6,389 nt of DNA from Lachnospiraceae bacterium (GTDB lineage: Bacteria; Bacillota_A; Clostridia; Lachnospirales; Lachnospiraceae), in contig JAFXWR010000282.1 in the NCBI GenBank assembly GCA_017542725.1, forward strand, positions 1 to 6,389, given 5' to 3'. The translations under genes and the position numbers were made by a program. Positions 6,320-6,389 of this stretch are shown piece after piece (within the stretch, counting starts at the first letter, position 1; every line of letters starts with the position of its first letter). The notes beneath the pieces were generated by a model. It did no database searches. It was not told where the DNA came from and saw only the letters and a program-made list of their open reading frames with translations.

Positions 6320-6348
6320 ATAATACCTTATTTTTAGTATAAAGTCAA
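6320..6348 (-). promoter_or_regulatory. Sigma-A-type promoter of the wall-binding gene
   Basis: TTGACT (6348-6343) and TATTAT (6325-6320) are separated by exactly 17 bases, each matching the consensus at five of six positions. Transcription would start near 6313 and give a leader of about 70 bases. This is the strongest promoter visible in the window and may serve the downstream ecf-thrS genes as well. Confidence 0.75.
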
Positions 6349-6361
6349 TGTTTTTCACAAT

Positions 6362-6370
6362 TTATACACA
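6362..6370 (+). promoter_or_regulatory. DnaA-box-like site upstream of the promoter
   Basis: TTATACACA matches the TTATNCACA DnaA-box consensus exactly. A one-mismatch copy, TTTTTCACA (6351-6359), lies 11 bases away in the same orientation, next to the -35. Single boxes occur by chance in AT-rich DNA, so function is uncertain. Confidence 0.25.
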
Positions 6371-6389
6371 TTTTTTTAACAATAATAAT

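Overview
The window looks like ordinary chromosomal DNA from a low-GC Gram-positive bacterium, most likely a gut-type or oral-type member of the Clostridia. The evidence is the strong AT bias, the AGGAG-type ribosome binding sites, the group II ECF transporter energizing module, a Clostridia-like threonyl-tRNA synthetase and a secreted protein with the wall-binding repeats common in Lachnospiraceae and relatives. I cannot fix the genus from this sequence alone.

Layout. At the left edge a short gene on the + strand (80-529) encodes a small protein with one membrane anchor and a lysine-rich tail. It meets the minus-strand genes at a shared hairpin terminator (534-573). Everything else reads leftward on the - strand. 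In transcription order these are a secreted wall-binding repeat protein (6240-4927), ecfA1 (4853-4011), ecfA2 (4029-3184), ecfT (3191-2373) and thrS (2362-563). A textbook sigma-A promoter with a structured leader precedes the wall-binding gene. No convincing terminator separates that gene from ecfA1, and from ecfA1 to thrS the genes overlap or lie 10 bases apart. The whole set could therefore be one transcript.

How the genes relate. EcfA1, EcfA2 and EcfT form the shared ATP-driven module that powers different vitamin or metal S-components encoded elsewhere; no S-component is present here. ThrS charges tRNA-Thr and has no evident functional link to the transporter. The arrangement is odd in two ways: the ecf genes are not next to ribosomal-protein genes, and thrS has no visible T-box leader. 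The wall-binding protein is exported and probably sits on the cell surface.

I see no mobile element with a transposase, CRISPR array, tRNA, rRNA or defence system. The most interesting details are a compact GC-rich perfect palindrome just before ecfA1, a ThrRS without a TGS domain inside an ECF operon, and an attenuator-like leader with a possible seven-residue peptide before the wall-binding gene. None of these amounts to a clearly new system.
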